DNA of 31,192 nucleotides from an uncultured Nesterenkonia sp. (GCA_946221825.1 CAMINA010000003.1:1-31192), one strand, 5' to 3'; counted from the first letter of the stretch, positions 8,333 through 16,822 are shown. Notes: generated by a model not told the origin, from the letters alone. A program made the numbers and translations.

Positions 8333-9228
8333 CCGTGAGCGCATCGACCACCCCACCAGCTACGGGGCGGGCCGCGGTGCTCGGTCATCCGATCGGGCAC
8401 TCGAAGTCCCCGCTGCTGCACGCCGCAGCCTATGAGCACCTTGGCTTGGACATCGACTACACGCGCATCGACCTCCAGGAGGACGGTGCGGAGGAGTTCC
8501 TCTCCGCCCGCGCCCAGGAATCGGGGTGGCTCGGCTGGTCGGTGACCATGCCGCTGAAGGCGGCGATGGTCCCGCATATGGCTGAGACCTCCTCCCGGGT
8601 GGAGACCCTCGGGGTGCTCAACACGGTGATCTGCCGGGCCGACGGCACGTTGCGCGGGGAGAACACGGATGTGGACGGCATCGTGGAGGCGCTGCGCGAG
8701 GCCGGACTGGCGCCCAGCTCCTCGGGCAGGCCGGTGGGGATCCTCGGCGCCGGCGCGACAGCCTCGGCCGCCATGGCCGCGGCGGCCGAACTGGGATTCT
8801 CCGACGTGGCCGTCTACGCCCGATCGCCCGAACGCGCGGCACCTCTGAACACGGTGGTGGAGTCCTTCGGCCTGAACATGAGTCTGCGCCCCAGCGCGGA
8901 GTTCCCGGCCGAGTCCTCGGGACTCAGCGCCGCCATCTCGACTCTGCCGCCGCGCGCCGCGGATCCGATGGCCCATCAGTTCGTCGCCGACGGCGCGCTG
9001 ACCGGCATCCCCCTGTTGGATGTCGCCTATGATCCTTGGCCCTCGCAGCTCGCCCTGGGCTGGGAGCGGGCCGGAGGCACCGTGGTCAGCGGCCTGGTGA
9101 TGCTGCTGCACCAGGCCGTGCGGCAGGTGGAGCTGTTCACCGACGCCACCACAGCTCCGGCGGCCGCTCAGGCCGAAGCGGATCGCGCCGCGATGGTTCA
9201 TCAGATGAGAAGCGCCCTCGGGCTGTGA
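8329..9228 (+). CDS. aroE: Shikimate dehydrogenase
   Basis: A 299-residue enzyme reducing 3-dehydroshikimate to shikimate with NADPH. The substrate-binding N-terminal half has VLGHPIGHSKSPLLH, the catalytic Lys in WSVTMPLKAAM, and the Asp in ENTDVDG. The Rossmann half has GILGAGATASAA, a slightly altered GAGGTA nucleotide loop. The C-terminus has GLVMLLHQAVRQVELFT. The GTG at 8329 overlaps the mltG stop (GTGA); another GTG six bases later is equally usable. The gene is co-directional with mltG and the other aro genes. Length and motifs are normal for AroE, and YdiB-type alternatives are less likely in this context. Confidence 0.95.
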   Translation: MTVSASTTPPATGRAAVLGHPIGHSKSPLLHAAAYEHLGLDIDYTRIDLQEDGAEEFLSARAQESGWLGWSVTMPLKAAMVPHMAETSSRVETLGVLNTVICRADGTLRGENTDVDGIVEALREAGLAPSSSGRPVGILGAGATASAAMAAAAELGFSDVAVYARSPERAAPLNTVVESFGLNMSLRPSAEFPAESSGLSAAISTLPPRAADPMAHQFVADGALTGIPLLDVAYDPWPSQLALGWERAGGTVVSGLVMLLHQAVRQVELFTDATTAPAAAQAEADRAAMVHQMRSALGL

Positions 9229-9249
9229 CGCCCCGGGCACAGGCACGGA

Positions 9250-9262
9250 TAGGATGGGGCCC
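9250..9262 (+). promoter_or_regulatory. Candidate internal leaderless promoter for aroC
   Basis: TAGGAT at 9250-9255 is followed by seven bases and the aroC ATG at 9263, just after the aroE stop. AGGA inside the box could instead act as a weak Shine-Dalgarno eight bases from the ATG. Confidence 0.5.
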
Positions 9263-10504
9263 ATGTTGCGTTGGCTGACCTCCGGAGAATCACACGGAAA
9301 ATCACTCGTCGGAATCCTTGAGGGGCTTCCTGCCGGAGTGCAACTGACCAGTCAGATGGTTCAGGACACCTTGGCCCGACGTCGGCTGGGCTACGGTCGC
9401 GGCGCGCGGATGAAGTTCGAACAGGATCAGGTCACGCTGCTGGCCGGAGTTCGTCACGGACTGACCCAGGGCGGCCCGCTGACCATCGAGGTCGGCAACA
9501 CCGAATGGCCCAAATGGGAGAAGGTCATGAACCCGGACCCGGTGGACGCAGCCGAGCTCGAGGGACTGGCCCGCAATGCTCCGCTGACCCGACCACGCCC
9601 TGGCCACGCCGACTACACCGGTATGCAGAAGTACGGCTTCTCGGAGGCGCGACCTGTGCTCGAGCGGGCCTCCGCCCGTGAGACCGCCACCCGAGTGGCG
9701 CTGGGCACGGCCGCCCAGGCCTTCCTTGCCGAGCTGGGCATCCGCACGGTCTCGCACACCACCGCCATCGGGCCCGTGGAAGTGCCGGAGGAGGCGCCGG
9801 TTCCCCGTGCCGATGATGTTGAGCAGCTCGACGCTGATCCGCTGCGCTGCTTCGACCCGGCCACCTCCGAGCGTATGGTCGCAGAGGTCGATGACGCCCA
9901 TAAGGCCGGCGAGACTCTCGGCGGCGTGGTGGAAGTCGTCGTCGACGGCCTCCCGCCGGGGCTGGGCAGCTACGTCCACTGGGACCGACGCCTCGACGCG
10001 CGTCTGGCCGGGGCCCTGATGGGTATCCAGGCGATCAAAGGTGTGGAGGTCGGAGACGGCTTCCGGACCACTCGGCGTCGTGGCACGCAGGCCCATGATG
10101 AGATCGAACGGGCCGAGGACGGCACCCTTCGTCGCGACGGCAACAAGGCCGGCGGCGTCGAAGGCGGCATGAGCGTCGGCGGCATGCTGCGCGTGCGTGC
10201 CGGGATGAAGCCCATCGCAACGGTGCCGCGTGCCCTGCGCACGGTGGACACCGCCAGCGGGGAGGCCACCACCGCCCATCATCAGCGCTCCGACGTCTGC
10301 GCGGTCCCCGCCGCCGGCGTCGTGGCCGAGGCCATGGTTGCCCTGGTGATCGCCCAGTCCGTGCTGGAGAAGTTCGGCGGGGACTCCGTGGCCGAGGTGC
10401 GCCGCAACATGGAGAGCTACCTCGCCCACCTGCCGGTGGTGGGGGAGGACCCCCAGGCCTCAGGCAGCGACGGCGACCCCCTTCAGGCGCCCGCAGGGTT
10501 CTGA
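9263..10504 (+). CDS. aroC: Chorismate synthase
   Basis: A 413-residue FMN-dependent enzyme converting 5-enolpyruvylshikimate 3-phosphate to chorismate, the last step of the shared aromatic pathway. The signature N-terminus MLRWLTSGESHGKSL begins at the ATG at 9263. An earlier in-frame ATG at 9254 overlaps the putative -10 box and adds only three residues, so it was not chosen. Other hallmarks are RPGHADYTGMQKYG, RASARETATRVA, TTRRRGTQAHDE, EGGMSVGGMLRVRAGMKP and HHQRSDVCAVPA. The length fits the bacterial family. It is followed after two bases by aroK. Confidence 0.97.
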   Translation: MLRWLTSGESHGKSLVGILEGLPAGVQLTSQMVQDTLARRRLGYGRGARMKFEQDQVTLLAGVRHGLTQGGPLTIEVGNTEWPKWEKVMNPDPVDAAELEGLARNAPLTRPRPGHADYTGMQKYGFSEARPVLERASARETATRVALGTAAQAFLAELGIRTVSHTTAIGPVEVPEEAPVPRADDVEQLDADPLRCFDPATSERMVAEVDDAHKAGETLGGVVEVVVDGLPPGLGSYVHWDRRLDARLAGALMGIQAIKGVEVGDGFRTTRRRGTQAHDEIERAEDGTLRRDGNKAGGVEGGMSVGGMLRVRAGMKPIATVPRALRTVDTASGEATTAHHQRSDVCAVPAAGVVAEAMVALVIAQSVLEKFGGDSVAEVRRNMESYLAHLPVVGEDPQASGSDGDPLQAPAGF

Positions 10505-10506
10505 GC

Positions 10507-11034
10507 ATGTCCAACATCGTGCTCATCGGCCCGATGGGCTCGGGCAAGTCTACTGTGGGCGCAGCCCTGGCGCGTCGGCTCGGGCGTCCGCATGTGGACT
10601 CCGATCACTTCTTCGTGGCCCGCTACGGCTCTATCCCGGAGTACTTCCGTGCCCACGGCGAGAAGGACTTCCGCGAGCGTGAGCACCGGATCATCGCGGA
10701 GTTGCTCGACTCGCCGCGCCCCTCGGTCATCAGCCTGGGAGGCGGAGCCGTGCTCGACGAACGGACCCGGGCGCTGCTGAAGGAGCAGACCGTGGTCATG
10801 CTCGACATCACGCCTGATCAGGCTGCTCTGCGGATCGGCGACGGCACCAGCCGCCCCGTCCTCGGAGACGAGCCTATGGAGGCGTGGACGCGCATCTACG
10901 CCGAGCGTGAGGGCATCTACCGGGCCTGTGCCGATATGGTGCTCTCCGCCGACGATGAGAGCATCGAGACCAGGGCAGATACCATAGTTGCCAGACTGAA
11001 CCCCACCCCATCAGGAGATGACACCACTCCATGA
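10507..11034 (+). CDS. aroK: Shikimate kinase
   Basis: A 175-residue P-loop kinase that phosphorylates shikimate at the 3-hydroxyl. The Walker A motif is GPMGSGKST at residues 8-16. DSD after PHV binds Mg2+ and shikimate, FREREHRII is the shikimate-binding region, SLGGGAVL is the substrate-binding glycine loop, and RPVL sits in the LID region. The length is typical. The ATG at 10507 follows the aroC stop closely, and the gene ends in an ATGA overlap with aroB, supporting co-translation. Gluconate kinase is excluded by the motifs and context. Confidence 0.95.
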   Translation: MSNIVLIGPMGSGKSTVGAALARRLGRPHVDSDHFFVARYGSIPEYFRAHGEKDFREREHRIIAELLDSPRPSVISLGGGAVLDERTRALLKEQTVVMLDITPDQAALRIGDGTSRPVLGDEPMEAWTRIYAEREGIYRACADMVLSADDESIETRADTIVARLNPTPSGDDTTP

Positions 11035-12209
11035 GCCATGAGGCTGAGAACGGAACACCCCAGACCGACCCCGAACCGACGGTGATCAGGGTCGGGCAGA
11101 GCGGGGACGCCGGACAGGAGGTGGGCAGCGCCGGTGCCGGGTCCTATGACGTGCTCGTGGGCAACGGTCTGCTCGCCAGGCTCCCTGAGATGATCGGCAC
11201 CCAGGCTGAGCGTGTCCTGGTCGTCCACCCGCGCGCGCTGCGGGCCACGGGCGATGTGGTGCGCGAGGATCTCGAGAAGGCCGGCTACACGGCCATGGTC
11301 GCCGAGATCCCTGACGCCGAAGAGGGCAAGCACATCCAGGTGGCGGCCTTCTGCTGGCAGGTCCTGGGACAGAATGACTTCACCCGCTCCGACGCTGTGG
11401 TCTCCGTGGGCGGCGGAGCGGTGACCGACGTCGCCGGCTTCGTCGCCGCAACGTGGCTGCGTGGCGTACGTGTGGTGCATATGCCCACCACGCTGCTGGG
11501 TATGGTCGACGCCGCGATCGGCGGCAAGACCGGCATCAACACCGCGGAGGGCAAGAACCTGGTGGGGTCCTTCCACCAGCCGGCCGGCGTGCTCGCCGAT
11601 CTGGACACGCTGCTGACCCTGCCGCGCAATGAACTGGTGGCCGGCCTGGCCGAAGTCGTGAAATGCGGCTTCATCGCAGATGAGAAGATCCTCGAGATCA
11701 TCGAATCCGCCCCGGATCAGGCGCAGAACCCGCACTCCTGGCAGCTGCGCGAGCTCATCGAGCGTGCCATCACCGTCAAAGCCGATGTGGTGGGGGAGGA
11801 CCCCAAGGAGTCCGGTGTCCGTGAGTCGCTGAACTACGGGCACACGCTGGCCCACGCCATCGAGCTGGCGGAGCGCTATCAGTGGCGCCACGGCGCCGCA
11901 GTGGCCGTCGGGATGGTCTTCGCTGCCGAGCTGGCGCGCAGCCTGGGCCGTCTCGACGACGCGACCGCGGATCGTCACCGCGCGATCCTGACGTCCCTGG
12001 GCCTGCCCACCACCTATCGTGATGACCGCTGGTCCCAGCTGCTGGAGGGGATCCGCCGGGACAAGAAGAACCGTGGCGACCAGCTGCGCTTCGTCCTCCT
12101 GAACGGACAGGGCCGCCCGGCCACGGTGGAGATCCCGGATGCTTCGATCCTGTTCACCACCTACCAGGAGATCGCAGAACCGATCACCGGCACGACAGTG
12201 ACCATCTAG
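11031..12209 (+). CDS. aroB: 3-dehydroquinate synthase
   Basis: A 392-residue NAD- and Zn-dependent enzyme that cyclises DAHP to 3-dehydroquinate. The NAD-binding part shows VSVGGGAVTDVAGFVAATW and PTTLLGMVDAAIGGKTGIN. Metal ligands lie in AEVVKCGFI, NYGHTLAHAIE and RHGAAVAVGM. DKKNRGDQLRFVLL is also typical. The N-terminal 35 or so residues (acidic, Gln/Pro-rich) extend beyond the conserved core. The ATGA overlap with aroK supports the start at 11031; an internal start is possible but less likely. With AroE, AroK and AroC it supplies most of the shikimate pathway. Confidence 0.95.
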   Translation: MSHEAENGTPQTDPEPTVIRVGQSGDAGQEVGSAGAGSYDVLVGNGLLARLPEMIGTQAERVLVVHPRALRATGDVVREDLEKAGYTAMVAEIPDAEEGKHIQVAAFCWQVLGQNDFTRSDAVVSVGGGAVTDVAGFVAATWLRGVRVVHMPTTLLGMVDAAIGGKTGINTAEGKNLVGSFHQPAGVLADLDTLLTLPRNELVAGLAEVVKCGFIADEKILEIIESAPDQAQNPHSWQLRELIERAITVKADVVGEDPKESGVRESLNYGHTLAHAIELAERYQWRHGAAVAVGMVFAAELARSLGRLDDATADRHRAILTSLGLPTTYRDDRWSQLLEGIRRDKKNRGDQLRFVLLNGQGRPATVEIPDASILFTTYQEIAEPITGTTVTI

Positions 12210-12234
12210 AGACGGCGGGCCTCTGCAGAGACTG

Positions 12235-12240
12235 TAGAAT
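12235..12240 (+). promoter_or_regulatory. Candidate -10 box for efp
   Basis: TAGAAT in the 72-bp gap after aroB would start transcription near 12247 and leave a leader of about 35 bases with a purine-rich GAGAGAG before the GTG start. No good -35 box is visible. The palindrome CTCTGCAGAG sits immediately upstream at 12221-12230. Confidence 0.45.
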
Positions 12241-12281
12241 TGGCCGTCGGTCCAAGAAGCAACTCAGAGAGAGACGCACCT

Positions 12282-12839
12282 GTGGCAACCTCGAACGACA
12301 TCAAGAACGGCGCCGTGCTCAAGCTGGAAGGCCAGCTGTGGAACACACTGGAGTTCCAGCACGTCAAGCCCGGCAAGGGTGGGGCCTTCATCCGCACCAA
12401 GCTGAAGAACATCACCTCCGGCAAAGTGGTCGACAAGACCTTCAACGCCGGTGCCAAGGTTGAGTTCGCCACGGTGGACCGCTCCACCTACCAGTACCTC
12501 TACAAGGACGGCGAAGACTACGTCTTCATGGACCTGCGCGACTATGACCAGGTCACCGTCCCGGCCGCTGTGGTCGGCGATGCCGCCAACTTCCTGCTGG
12601 AGTCCGCCGAGGTCCAGCTGGCCATGAATGAGGGGACCCCTCTCTACATCGAGCTGCCGCCGTCGGTGGTCCTGGAGATCACCCAGACCGACCCGGGCCT
12701 GCAGGGCGACCGTTCCAAGGCCGGCACCAAGCCCGCGACCCTGGAGACCGGCCACGAGATCCAGGTTCCGCTGTTCGTGGAGCAGGGCACCAAGGTCAAG
12801 GTCAGCACCACGACGTCCGAGTACCTCGGCCGAGTCTGA
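12282..12839 (+). CDS. efp: Translation elongation factor P
   Basis: A 185-residue ribosome-binding factor that relieves stalling at polyproline stretches. It begins MATSNDIKNGAVLKLEG from a GTG at 12282. The domain I loop PGKGGAF has Lys32 at its tip, the position that is modified in some bacteria; whether it is modified here cannot be seen. The three-domain body includes YQYLYKDGEDYVFMD and ends with VKVSTTTSEYLGRV. An upstream in-frame ATG would add 14 non-conserved residues and overlap the putative promoter, so it was rejected. nusB follows after 17 bases, the usual actinobacterial pair. Confidence 0.96.
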   Translation: MATSNDIKNGAVLKLEGQLWNTLEFQHVKPGKGGAFIRTKLKNITSGKVVDKTFNAGAKVEFATVDRSTYQYLYKDGEDYVFMDLRDYDQVTVPAAVVGDAANFLLESAEVQLAMNEGTPLYIELPPSVVLEITQTDPGLQGDRSKAGTKPATLETGHEIQVPLFVEQGTKVKVSTTTSEYLGRV

Positions 12840-12856
12840 ACGGCGCGCAGAAAACA

Positions 12857-13270
12857 GTGGCAAAGAGAAGCAAAGCACGACGCCGGGCCCTCGAGGTCCT
12901 CTTCGAGGCTGAGCAGCGGCAGATGGACCCGCTGCAGGTCCTGCGTGTCCGCCGCGAGCGGGCCGACCTCATCGTCAACGACTATGTGGTCGACATCATC
13001 GAAGGCGTGAAGACGCAGCAGGAGCAGATCGACGAACTGCTGTCGACCTACGCCCGCGGATGGACCCTGGACCGGATGCCGCGAGTGGACCTGATGGCTC
13101 TGCGCATCGGCGCCTGGGAGCTGCTCTACAACGAAGAGATCCCGGACGGCGTCGCCGTGGCTGAGGCCGTTGCGCTGACACGGGAGCTCTCCACCGATGA
13201 GTCTCCGCCGTTCGTCAACGGCCTGCTGGGTCGGCTCCAGAAGCTGAAGCCGACGCTCGAGCTCGGCTGA
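12857..13270 (+). CDS. nusB: Transcription antitermination factor NusB
   Basis: A 137-residue all-helical RNA-binding protein that, with NusE (S10), binds the boxA element of rRNA transcripts. It shows the opening basic helix KRSKARRRALEVLFEAEQR, the central YARGWTLDRMPRVDLMALR, and the C-terminal IPDGVAVAEAVALTRE and PPFVNGLLGRL. The start is GTG at 12857. The length is normal. It lies between efp and the pyr operon, and no terminator is visible after it, so read-through into pyrR is possible. Confidence 0.95.
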   Translation: MAKRSKARRRALEVLFEAEQRQMDPLQVLRVRRERADLIVNDYVVDIIEGVKTQQEQIDELLSTYARGWTLDRMPRVDLMALRIGAWELLYNEEIPDGVAVAEAVALTRELSTDESPPFVNGLLGRLQKLKPTLELG

Positions 13271-13308
13271 GGTAAGCTGACTTCGGACAATTTGATACAC
13301 ACAGCAGA

Positions 13309-13345
13309 CCTCCTTTAAGGATCGTCCCGTGAGGCGAGGAAGGAG
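13309..13345 (+). promoter_or_regulatory. PyrR-binding loop overlapping the pyrR ribosome-binding site
   Basis: GTCCCGTGAGGC at 13324-13335 matches the PyrR RNA-binding consensus RUCCNGNGAGGY at every fixed position. CTCCTT (13310-13315) can pair with AAGGAG (13340-13345), which is the Shine-Dalgarno three bases before the pyrR ATG. The hairpin would place the PyrR loop at its tip and hide the ribosome-binding site. This is the arrangement described for Mycobacterium smegmatis, where PyrR with bound uridine nucleotides represses translation. There is no attenuator terminator here, unlike in Bacillus. Confidence 0.85.
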
Positions 13346-13348
13346 TCT

Positions 13349-13921
13349 ATGGTGGAAACACCTGAGACCGCAGAATCATCGCAGGTCATGTCCGTCTCCG
13401 ATGTGGACCGGGCACTGACGCGCATCGCGCATGAGATCGTCGAGACCCAGCGGGGGACCGACGGGCTCATGCTCCTGGGCATCCCGCGCCGCGGGGCCCC
13501 TTTAGCCGCACGGCTGGGGGAGAAGCTGGCGCGCATCGATCCCTCCTTCGATCCGGGCGTCTCCGTCGGTGCCCTGGACATCACCATGTACCGGGATGAT
13601 CTCCGCTCCGGAGCAGCCCGCACCCCTGAGCCCACCCACGTGCCCGAGTCGGGCGTGGACGGGGCCACCGTCGTCCTGGTGGACGACGTCCTCTATTCCG
13701 GGCGCACCATCCGTGCCGCGCTGGACGCCCTCTCGGACCTGGGCCGGCCCAAGACCGTGCGACTGGCTGTGCTCGTGGATCGTGGGCATCGTGACCTGCC
13801 GATCCGTGCAGACCATGTGGGCAAGAACCTTCCCACCTCCCGCGACGAGCGCGTCTCGGTGAAGCTGGCCGAGACCGACGGCGTCTCCGCCGACGAAGAG
13901 GGCGTGGTGATCACCCGGTGA
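13349..13921 (+). CDS. pyrR: Bifunctional pyr operon regulator / uracil phosphoribosyltransferase
   Basis: A 190-residue phosphoribosyltransferase-fold protein that senses uridine nucleotides and binds pyr mRNA; it can also make UMP from uracil. The PRPP-binding loop VVLVDDVLYSGRTIR lies at residues 108-122. GIPRRGAPLAARL, DITMYRDD and VDRGHRDLPIRADHVGKN are PyrR family signatures. The ATG at 13349 follows AAGGAG with only three bases; a GTG at the next codon gives better spacing and is also possible. The gene heads an uninterrupted overlapping operon and its leader carries its own binding site. It ends in a GTGA overlap with pyrB. Confidence 0.96.
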   Translation: MVETPETAESSQVMSVSDVDRALTRIAHEIVETQRGTDGLMLLGIPRRGAPLAARLGEKLARIDPSFDPGVSVGALDITMYRDDLRSGAARTPEPTHVPESGVDGATVVLVDDVLYSGRTIRAALDALSDLGRPKTVRLAVLVDRGHRDLPIRADHVGKNLPTSRDERVSVKLAETDGVSADEEGVVITR

Positions 13922-14925
13922 GGCACCTCCTCTCCACCGCAGACCTCAGCCGGGACGACGCCCTGAACATCCTCGACACCGCCGAGGAGATGTCCGGAGT
14001 CTCCGCACGGGAGGTCAAGAAGCTCCCCACGCTGCGCGGACGTACTGTGGTCAACCTCTTCTTCGAGGACTCCACCCGGACCCGCATCTCCTTCGAAGCG
14101 GCGGCCAAGCGGCTCTCTGCCGATGTCATGAACTTCTCAGCCAAGGGCTCCTCAGTCTCCAAGGGCGAGTCCCTCAAGGACACTGTGCAGACCCTGGAGG
14201 CCATCGGCGCCGATGCTGTGGTCATGCGCCACTGGGCCTCCGGTGCCGCCGCTCAGCTGGCTGCCTCCGGCTGGACCGACTGCGCGGTGGTCAACGCCGG
14301 CGACGGCACCCATGAGCACCCCACTCAGGCCCTGCTGGACGCTCTGACGCTGCGGCGCGGCTGGTCCGCCGCCCACCACGGCCCCGAGCAGTCACCGCGC
14401 GGCACCGACCTCTCCGGGATGAAGGTGCTGATCGTCGGAGACATCCTGCACTCACGGGTCGCCCGGTCGAACATCTGGCTGCTCAATACCCTGGGCGCGG
14501 AGGTCGGTCTGGTCGCCCCGGCCACCCTGCTGCCGGTGGGTGTGGAGACCTGGCCGGTCACCGTCCACTACAGCTTCGACGAGGCCCTGGCCCCTGACTC
14601 AGCAGGACGCACCCCAGACGCGGTCATGATGCTTCGCGTGCAGGCAGAGCGCATGGTGGGCGGTGCCTACTTCCCGACGGCGGCCGAGTACACCCGTCGC
14701 TGGGGCCTCACCGACGAGCGCCTGGCCGCCTTGGAGCGGCTTCGGCTGGGGCAGACCGACAGCCCGGCCATGCTGCTGCACCCGGGGCCGATGAACCGCG
14801 GCGTGGAGGTCTCCTCGGCCGCCGCGGACTCGCCGCTGAACCACGCACTCGACCAGGTCTCCCACGGTGTCTCCGTGCGCATGGCGGTGCTCCACCTGCT
14901 GCTGACAGGAGCTGATGACTCATGA
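13918..14925 (+). CDS. pyrB: Aspartate carbamoyltransferase catalytic chain
   Basis: A 335-residue enzyme joining carbamoyl phosphate and aspartate, the committed step of pyrimidine synthesis. The carbamoyl phosphate motif STRTR is at residues 52-56 (FFEDSTRTRISFEAAA). The SAKGSSVSKGESLKDT loop, HPTQALLDALTL and LHPGPMNRGVE (around 288) are conserved. A Gly/Pro-rich insertion (HHGPEQSPRGTDLSG) in the middle makes it slightly longer than usual. It starts with GTG overlapping the pyrR stop and ends with ATGA overlapping pyrC. No regulatory chain (pyrI) is present, as is normal for actinobacteria. Confidence 0.96.
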   Translation: MRHLLSTADLSRDDALNILDTAEEMSGVSAREVKKLPTLRGRTVVNLFFEDSTRTRISFEAAAKRLSADVMNFSAKGSSVSKGESLKDTVQTLEAIGADAVVMRHWASGAAAQLAASGWTDCAVVNAGDGTHEHPTQALLDALTLRRGWSAAHHGPEQSPRGTDLSGMKVLIVGDILHSRVARSNIWLLNTLGAEVGLVAPATLLPVGVETWPVTVHYSFDEALAPDSAGRTPDAVMMLRVQAERMVGGAYFPTAAEYTRRWGLTDERLAALERLRLGQTDSPAMLLHPGPMNRGVEVSSAAADSPLNHALDQVSHGVSVRMAVLHLLLTGADDS

Positions 14926-16265
14926 CCGCCCCATCGAACCCCGCTCTGCTGATCACCGGCGCCCGTCCCTACGGCGAGCAGTCCCAGGACCTGCTGATCG
15001 CTGAGGGCAGGATCGCCGCCGTCGGGCCTGAGGCCGCTTCCCAGGCTGAGCAGCTGCGTGCCCAGGGGACGCAGGTGGAGACCCTCGAGGCGGAGGGCCA
15101 GATCGCGCTGCCCGGCCTGGTGGATCTGCACACCCACCTGCGCGAACCGGGACGTGAGGACGCGGAGACGGTGGCCACCGGCTCCCGGGCCGCAGCCCTG
15201 GGAGGCTTCACCGCTGTGCACGCGATGGCCAACTCCTCGCCGGTGGCCGACACCGCCGGCGTCGTGGAGCAGGTGCATCGCCTGGGCCTGGACGCCGGCT
15301 ACACCGAGGTCTATCCGGTGGGTGCGGTCACCGTAGGTCTGGCCGGCGAGAAGCTCGCCGAACTGGGCGCTATGGCGGAGAGCTCCGCGCAGGTGCGGAT
15401 GTTCTCCGACGACGGTCACTGTGTGCACAACCCGGTGCTGATGCGTCGCGCGCTCGAATACGTGAAAGCCTTCGACGGCTTCATCGCCCAGCATGCGCAG
15501 GAGCCTGCTCTGACGGGCTGGGGCACCGAGACTCCGGCTCAGATGAATGAGGGCTGCGTCTCCGCGGAGCTCGGCCTGCCGGGCTGGCCTGCTGTGGCGG
15601 AGGAGGCCATCATCGCTCGAGATGTGCTGCTGGCCCAGCATGTGGGTTCGCGGCTGCACATCTGCCATGTCTCCACCCGGGGCAGCGTGGAGATCATCCG
15701 GTGGGCCAAGGAGCGCGGGATCGACGTGACGGCTGAGGTCACCCCGCATCATCTGATCCTGACCGATGAGCTCGTCCGCAGCTATGACCCGGTGTACAAG
15801 GTCAATCCTCCGCTGCGTACCGAGGCCGATGTCCACGCCCTGCGTGAAGGACTGGCCGATGGAACCATCGATGTCATCGGCACCGATCACGCTCCGCATC
15901 CCACCGAGGCCAAGGAATGCGAATGGTCGCAGGCGGCCATGGGGATGACCGGCCTCGAGACGGCGCTGTCCGTGGTGCAGATGACCATGGTGGAGACCGG
16001 ACTGATCGATTGGCGCCGAGTCGCTGAGATCACCTCGGCCAAACCCGCTGAGATCTACCGGCACGCCCACCAGGGCCGTCCGCTGGCCGCCGGCGAGGCC
16101 GCCAACCTGATCCTGGTGGACCCTGCTGCCCGCCGCACGGTCGACCCGCACCACCACGCCTCCAAGGGGCGCAACTCGCCGTTCCGCGGCATGGAGCTGC
16201 CCGGTCAGGTCCGGACCACCGTCCTCAACGGCCGCACAGTGGTCAGGGAAGGGGCGTTGGTATGA
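14922..16265 (+). CDS. pyrC: Dihydroorotase
   Basis: A 447-residue amidohydrolase that cyclises N-carbamoyl-aspartate to dihydroorotate. The metal-binding HxH (His70, His72) lies in DLHTHLREPGRED, typical of the long type I/III bacterial dihydroorotases. Further metal and substrate elements are FSDDGHCVHNP, HICHVSTRGSVE, EVTPHHLIL and GTDHAPHP, the last with the catalytic Asp. The start overlaps the pyrB stop as ATGA, and the end overlaps the next gene the same way. All metal ligands seem present, so it should be active rather than a structural partner of PyrB. Confidence 0.96.
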   Translation: MTAPSNPALLITGARPYGEQSQDLLIAEGRIAAVGPEAASQAEQLRAQGTQVETLEAEGQIALPGLVDLHTHLREPGREDAETVATGSRAAALGGFTAVHAMANSSPVADTAGVVEQVHRLGLDAGYTEVYPVGAVTVGLAGEKLAELGAMAESSAQVRMFSDDGHCVHNPVLMRRALEYVKAFDGFIAQHAQEPALTGWGTETPAQMNEGCVSAELGLPGWPAVAEEAIIARDVLLAQHVGSRLHICHVSTRGSVEIIRWAKERGIDVTAEVTPHHLILTDELVRSYDPVYKVNPPLRTEADVHALREGLADGTIDVIGTDHAPHPTEAKECEWSQAAMGMTGLETALSVVQMTMVETGLIDWRRVAEITSAKPAEIYRHAHQGRPLAAGEAANLILVDPAARRTVDPHHHASKGRNSPFRGMELPGQVRTTVLNGRTVVREGALV

Positions 16266-16822
16266 CCTTTGCTATGACCATGACCTATATGAACTACTTC
16301 TGGGTCTCCCTGGCCGCGATCCTGCTGTTCGGATCGCTGATCTGGCTGGGTTGGCGCAACAGGAAGCGACGACAGAGTCATCTTCCTGCGCCTGCCGAGA
16401 TCCCTGCCGAGGTCATCGATGCAGAACCGCTGGCCGCTGGCGAGGGCATGGTGATCGGCACCGTGCGGGCTTCTGACTATCTGGACCGCATCGCGGTCCA
16501 CGGTCTGGGTCTGCGCACCGACGGCCGCGTGGAGGTTCACGAGACCGGCGTCGCCGTGCTGCGTGCCGGAGCGCCGAACTTTCTCATCATGCGGGAAGCC
16601 CTGCGGCACACACGCACCGACCGCGGCGTGGTCGGTAAATTCGTCGAGCGCGATGGTGCGCTCATCGTCGGCTGGCAGCTCGGGGAGGAGCTCGTGGAGA
16701 CGGCTTTCCGTGCTCGCCACGCCGAAGCCCACCAGCAGCTCCTGGGTGAGCTGCGTAAGCTCACCGGCCGTGGAGCAGACGCCCACGGCGAGAACCCTGA
16801 TGAGGAGTCCAACACCCCATGA
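16262..16822 (+). CDS. Conserved single-span membrane protein of the pyr operon (Rv1382-like)
   Basis: A 186-residue protein of unknown function. One membrane helix lies at about residues 11-31 (NYFWVSLAAILLFGSLIWLGW), followed by the basic stretch RNRKRRQ, so the C-terminal 150 residues should lie in the cytoplasm. That part looks like a small beta-rich domain (VIGTVRASDYLDRIAVHGLG, VGKFVERDGALIVGWQLG) followed by a helix (TAFRARHAEAHQQLLGEL) and a polar tail. It may be PH-like, which is a guess from secondary structure. A membrane protein occupies the same slot between pyrC and carA in Mycobacterium tuberculosis (Rv1382). ATGA overlaps on both sides tie its translation to pyrC and carA. A scaffold or regulatory role for the pathway is possible but unproven. 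Confidence 0.85.
   Translation: MTFAMTMTYMNYFWVSLAAILLFGSLIWLGWRNRKRRQSHLPAPAEIPAEVIDAEPLAAGEGMVIGTVRASDYLDRIAVHGLGLRTDGRVEVHETGVAVLRAGAPNFLIMREALRHTRTDRGVVGKFVERDGALIVGWQLGEELVETAFRARHAEAHQQLLGELRKLTGRGADAHGENPDEESNTP

Noticed and set aside
6854..8356. A 500-codon antisense frame across mltG
   Set aside because: It mirrors the mltG codons, has no recognisable domain, and mltG itself has strong family motifs.
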